The notes under the pieces are model-generated. The model saw only the letters and a program-made list of their open reading frames with translations. It ran no database searches and was not told where the DNA came from. This document shows, one piece after another, positions 62,601 to 64,000 of a stretch of DNA of 64,000 nt. The translations under genes were made by a program, and so were the position numbers. Source of the DNA: Neoarius graeffei (lineage: Eukaryota > Chordata > Actinopteri > Siluriformes > Ariidae); assembly GCF_027579695.1 (NCBI RefSeq), contig NC_083577.1, positions 60,042,741-60,106,740 on the forward strand, given 5' to 3'. Position 1 is the first letter of the stretch; the number at the start of each line of letters is the position of its first letter.

Positions 62601-63990
62601 CTTCCATGTTTATGCAGGAGGGCTGATAGAAGTGGCGAAACATTTTACTTTTTATCATTTCTTTCACAACTTGAATGCGTTGAAACAAAAAATTATGACA
62701 AACTAACGCCACTTGCACTAAAATATCGAGGGAAATTTGTAATAAAAACTTTACGGTCGGCAATTTCGACGTGGAAATTCTCGATCGGTCGGGTTACCGG
62801 AAACACACTATTTTTTTTTTATTTGGCCTTATTCCGTATGACTTCGAACCAACGTGGAGTAGAGAAGAGTCGGAAAAACGACAGGATAAGGACTAGTCTG
62901 TCGCGCTGGTATTTACGCCATTACTGTCACACAATTAAAATGTGCCAGATCAGGCGGCTGGTGGGTTTTCAAAATAATAAATGCATGCATGCATGTATTT
63001 TTGTGATAAATACATATTATACTGAGTGCATTTCCCACATAATCCTCATTAAGGTTTCGGACAGCACTACAAAAATGGCGTCCCCACTATATAGTGCCCT
63101 ACATAGTGAGTAGGGAGCGATTTCGGACACGGAAAACTTCCGGCTTGATCACGTCCGCATTCGAAAGAGGGCGTGTGCGTCTTTTGACAATGTTGGCAGA
63201 TGTTGATCGCTTTGATTTCTGCTGTACGTTTTACTTCCGTCCTACGATGTCTTGCACGGGTCTCAGCGAATCTCATTTACAGCCATTGCTTTGACATATG
63301 GACTGATATATTACAGAGCATATTTCAAACACTCATAACTTGCTATAGCAGTGACAAAATAGCTAACAGAAATGCATTCCTACATTTTATAAAATGAAAT
63401 AAATAGAATTTTGATAATAATTTTTGCCTTCAGTTCCCCTTGAAGGAGCCAGTTTATCAAACAAGATGGTCCACACATTCAGTCTGCTAAAAGTTGACTC
63501 AAACCGCGCAAGCAAAGTGTGATCTCCGAGTGAGTGTCATGCTTTGATCATGTTTTTGCAACTCTAATAAATTCATGAGTCCTACACTGGCTGTCATAGC
63601 TTTGCATTTGTTTGAAATGCATGCAAAATAGAAGCATTTCAGTGTAGGAAAATTATTATTGTAGATGTAAAAAAGTCCATGGTGTTCACCACATGTATTT
63701 TATATTAAAAAAAAAAAGTGAATGCGGAGGACTTGAATCATTCAGACTATCTTTTCACCTTGTAACTTGTGTATGTGGTTAAACTTTTTTTCCCCCCTCT
63801 TTTGTTGTAGATGAAGAGAACAATCGTCATGTGGTGGTAAACTGTGGTGAAGCCTTGTTGAAGAATAACACCTACTGGCCTTTAGTTAGCGACTTTATTA
63901 ATATTCTCTCTCACCAAAGTGTAGCGAAGCGTTTTCTGGAGGATCACTCGCTGCTCATGCTCTGGATGAGCTTTGTCTCCTTTTTTCAAG
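44216..63990 (+). CDS. ubr3: E3 ubiquitin-protein ligase UBR3, 5' part
   Basis: Nine coding exons join in frame to 508 residues: 44216-44649, 52530-52669, 52777-52929, 59105-59254, 59364-59404, 59724-59790, 59894-60024, 60249-60477, 63811-63990. The gene continues beyond the window (donor GTCAGT at 63991). The product matches vertebrate UBR3: a UBR-type zinc box followed by a long helical region. UBR3 is a large RING-type ligase (about 1,900 residues in vertebrates) that partners E2 enzymes of the UBE2A/B type; unlike UBR1/2 it is not a classical N-degron reader (family knowledge). The start is the first of two consecutive ATGs, at 44216. Introns 1, 3 and 8 (7.9, 6.2 and 3.3 kb) are filled with SINEs and DNA transposons. 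Confidence 0.95.
45391..45762 (-). mobile_element. Young SINE inserted in a spacer of the SINE array
   Basis: Full-length consensus-like copy with a perfect 13-bp duplication CCATCTGTTATCT (45378-45390, 45763-45775). The target is the left copy of the 27-bp spacer that recurs further along the array. Confidence 0.92.
45776..47556 (-). repeat. Tandem array of three SINE units with 27-bp spacers
   Basis: Units at 45776-46796 (interrupted by a DNA element), 46824-47172 and 47200-47556. Each is preceded by AAAGTAGTAATATATCCAT plus TATTATC-like sequence (45363, 46797, 47173); the spacer recurs as AAAGTAGTAATATAATAA at 47557. Units share variants such as CCACCATGCTGC. The spacing of 376 and 384 bases supports tandem duplication of SINE plus flank. 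Confidence 0.88.
45897..46558. mobile_element. DNA element inserted inside a SINE (662 bp, Harbinger-like ends)
   Basis: Inverted ends TGGCCCTTTTCCACTACC and TTGCCGCTTTTCCACTACC, flanked by TA (or a 3-bp TWA site). Subterminal GCTCAGC/GCTCGCTTCAGC motifs abound at both ends. A minus-strand 60-codon frame (46297-46115, [17 protein letters not shown]) is of unknown function. It splits a SINE between GCTGACAC and GACAAAC. Confidence 0.75.
47607..47974 (-). mobile_element. tRNA-derived SINE, minus strand
   Basis: Main SINE family with a perfect 13-bp target duplication GAATCTAAAATAT (47594-47606, 47975-47987); the last few head bases are missing. Confidence 0.93.
48000..50703 (-). mobile_element. 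L2-like LINE remnant with reverse transcriptase
   Basis: On the minus strand the reverse transcriptase is visible in broken frames: [20 protein letters not shown] (about 49965), [20 protein letters not shown] then [20 protein letters not shown] (49815-49700), DPMQFAYRR, and a C-terminal [20 protein letters not shown] and [14 protein letters not shown] (49345-49215). Frameshifts and missing catalytic blocks make it non-functional. A 3' UTR probably extends down to about 48000 and is interrupted by an old SINE (48850-49134). Confidence 0.8.
48850..49134 (-). mobile_element. Diverged SINE inside the LINE 3' region
   Basis: Recognisable as the main SINE family (AATTTAGAGTAGCCAGTTAG, ACACAGAAAGGCCCTCATCA, CTACACCACCGTGCTGC), with many substitutions and a G9 run. 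Confidence 0.8.
50710..51795 (+). other. ubr3 intron 1 segment, no feature seen
   Basis: About 1.1 kb of AT-rich sequence between the LINE remnant and the next SINE, with a short (GT)n at 50911. No recognisable repeat or coding similarity. Confidence 0.4.
51808..52188 (+). mobile_element. tRNA-derived SINE
   Basis: Full-length copy; perfect 12-bp target duplication ATATTTAACTAT (51796-51807, 52189-52200); perfect B box GGTTCGAGCCC; tail of four GAGAT units. Confidence 0.94.
52530..52929 (+). CDS. ubr3: ubr3 exons 2 and 3
   Basis: Exon 52530-52669 reads [20 protein letters not shown], then [20 protein letters not shown]. Exon 52777-52929 reads [20 protein letters not shown], then [20 protein letters not shown]. 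Both align with the helical segment right after the UBR box in UBR3. A Harbinger-like insertion begins about 110 bases after the second exon. Confidence 0.93.
53041..54147 (+). mobile_element. PIF/Harbinger-like element carrying only a Myb/SANT-type gene
   Basis: Inverted ends GGGCGTATTCACACC and GGTCTGAATACACCC with a 3-bp duplication TTA (53038-53040, 54148-54150), the size and type expected for PIF/Harbinger. Subterminal GGTCCGGACC palindromes repeat. The frame from 53428 encodes a MADF/SANT-like protein; no DDE transposase is present in the 1.1 kb. Confidence 0.85.
53428..53709 (+). pseudogene. MADF/SANT-like DNA-binding protein of a Harbinger element, truncated
   Basis: It reads [20 protein letters not shown], then [20 protein letters not shown], then [19 protein letters not shown]: a three-helix Myb/SANT-type domain with Trp in helix 1 and the QCR-K-K-LR recognition helix. 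It stops at KKKFIYYDG; a shifted frame (to about 53899) seems to carry the lost C-terminus. Confidence 0.7.
54245..54506 (-). mobile_element. Diverged SINE fragment
   Basis: Shares CCTAACCTGCATG, GGGAGAACATGCAAACTCCA and TTGCTGTGAGGTGATAATGC with the main SINE; old and partly deleted. Confidence 0.7.
54924..55294 (-). mobile_element. tRNA-derived SINE, minus strand
   Basis: Full-length copy; perfect 12-bp target duplication CTATATTATCTC (54912-54923, 55295-55306). Confidence 0.93.
55360..55425. repeat. (TAG)n/(GTT)n trinucleotide repeats
   Basis: Imperfect TAG and GTT/GTA runs in ubr3 intron 3. Confidence 0.8.
55887..56929. mobile_element. Non-autonomous DNA element (1043 bp)
   Basis: Inverted ends CAGTCCCCCCAGGATTTCG and CAGACCCTCCAGGATTTCA with TAATAC on both sides (55881-55886, 56930-56935). 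The interior has repeated TTGCGA and GTTGCG motifs. No coding domain is recognisable. Confidence 0.72.
57146..58752 (-). mobile_element. Tc1-like transposon, nearly full length, inactivated
   Basis: A 1607-bp element between TA dinucleotides with ends CAGTGGTGCTTGAAAGTTTG and its complement. The minus-strand transposase is easily read: [20 protein letters not shown] (HTH/GRPR region, 58266-58015), [40 protein letters not shown] (second Asp), then [20 protein letters not shown] (Glu). An in-frame stop (about 58012-58014) and a frameshift in an A/T run near 57600 inactivate it. It lies in ubr3 intron 3. Confidence 0.95.
58755..59104 (+). other. ubr3 intron 3 end, no feature seen
   Basis: About 350 bases of unique-looking sequence with a T14/G7 run near 59036-59056, before exon 4. 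Confidence 0.4.
59105..60477 (+). CDS. ubr3: ubr3 exons 4 to 8
   Basis: Exons 59105-59254, 59364-59404, 59724-59790, 59894-60024 and 60249-60477. The first three carry the variable acidic/Gly-rich insert ([20 protein letters not shown], further on EDQDGGQ and [12 protein letters not shown]). The last two carry conserved helices: [20 protein letters not shown], then [20 protein letters not shown], then [20 protein letters not shown]. The 41-bp and 67-bp exons are short and have tract-poor acceptors, but the frame closes across all junctions. Confidence 0.9.
60660..61136. repeat. Homopolymer-rich dispersed repeat
   Basis: G9 at about 60683, C19 at 60822-60840 next to GATGAGATGAGA (a SINE-tail remnant), then a stretch containing ACAGTTTGATGGATTTTGAT, a motif of dispersed teleost repeats. 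Confidence 0.5.
61197..61568 (-). mobile_element. tRNA-derived SINE, minus strand
   Basis: Full-length copy; perfect 12-bp target duplication CATATCATTCCA (61185-61196, 61569-61580). Confidence 0.94.
62038..62826. repeat. Nested inverted repeats (foldback)
   Basis: Outer arms: GGCCAAAAAAAAAAATAGTG then TGTTTCCGGTAAC (62038-62070), and the complement at 62793-62826. Inner hairpin: CATGGAAGTGCACTTGTATA (62489) and its complement (to 62611), about 25-nt arms. Confidence 0.8.
63811..63990 (+). CDS. ubr3: ubr3 exon 9 (last in window)
   Basis: A 180-base exon follows a strong pyrimidine tract ending TTGTTGTAG. It reads [20 protein letters not shown], then [20 protein letters not shown], then MSFVSFFQ, matching UBR3. 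The donor is AAG|GTCAGT and the window ends ten bases into the next intron. Confidence 0.95.
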
Positions 63991-64000
63991 GTCAGTTTCG

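Larger units (their letters stand above)
61138..63446. mobile_element. Large composite element with AGGGGAACTGAAG ends
   Basis: The left end TTAAAGGGGAACTGAAGTC (61137) and right end CTTCAGTTCCCCTTGAAGG (to about 63446) are inverted; TTAA at the left is TGAA at the right. The interior holds a SINE (61197-61568), nested hairpins (62038-62826; 62489-62611) and a CACTATATAGTGCCCTACAT motif near 63090 that looks like the end of another element. No gene is recognised. Confidence 0.6.

Noticed and set aside
62541-63113. 190-codon frame in ubr3 intron 8
   Set aside because: It crosses inverted-repeat structure, has no similarity that I recognise and no codon pattern of a gene.

Overview
This is vertebrate DNA, almost certainly from a ray-finned (teleost) fish. 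Two genes split into short exons with GT/AG junctions lie on the + strand. Their translations are close to vertebrate kalirin and UBR3, and the introns are full of teleost-type repeats: Tc1, hAT, piggyBac-, Harbinger- and Kolobok-like DNA elements, L2-like LINE remnants and a very abundant tRNA-derived SINE ending in a GAGAT-type tail. I cannot name the species. The coding content is ordinary; I see no CRISPR array, operon or other prokaryotic system.

Positions 3117-35831 hold the 3' part of kalrn (kalirin Rho-GEF kinase): 24 coding exons giving about 1120 residues, with the second DH-PH GEF module, SH3, Ig, FN3 and the C-terminal kinase, ending in a TGA at 35829-35831. The 5' part of the gene lies before the window. 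The SH3 exon donor at 16228 reads straight into a stop codon, followed by AT-rich unique sequence with an AATAAA at 16943. This looks like an alternative 3' end that would give a Kalirin-9-like product without the kinase.

Positions 35832-44215 are the kalrn 3' UTR and the intergenic region, crowded with SINEs and a local duplication that ends at the promoter of the next gene. Positions 44216-63990 hold the first nine coding exons (508 residues) of ubr3, which encodes an E3 ubiquitin ligase; its UBR box is encoded by exon 1 and the first codons of exon 2. The gene continues past the window.

The most interesting material is in the repeats. Many insertions can be bounded to the base by target-site duplications. 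Highlights are: a TTAA-flanked element (11169-12705) whose THAP zinc-finger coding sequence has expanded into a 41-bp minisatellite; a three-level nest (SINE in mariner in Tc1-like) at 22391-23861; SINE units amplified in tandem with a 27-bp spacer (45363-47556); two arrays with a strict 169-bp period; foldback elements flanked by TTAA; and a 650-bp polypyrimidine tract directly before the SH3 exon.

Functionally the two genes are unrelated: kalirin activates Rho GTPases at the membrane and cytoskeleton, and UBR3 ubiquitinates proteins. Their head-to-tail adjacency is a synteny observation, not an operon.
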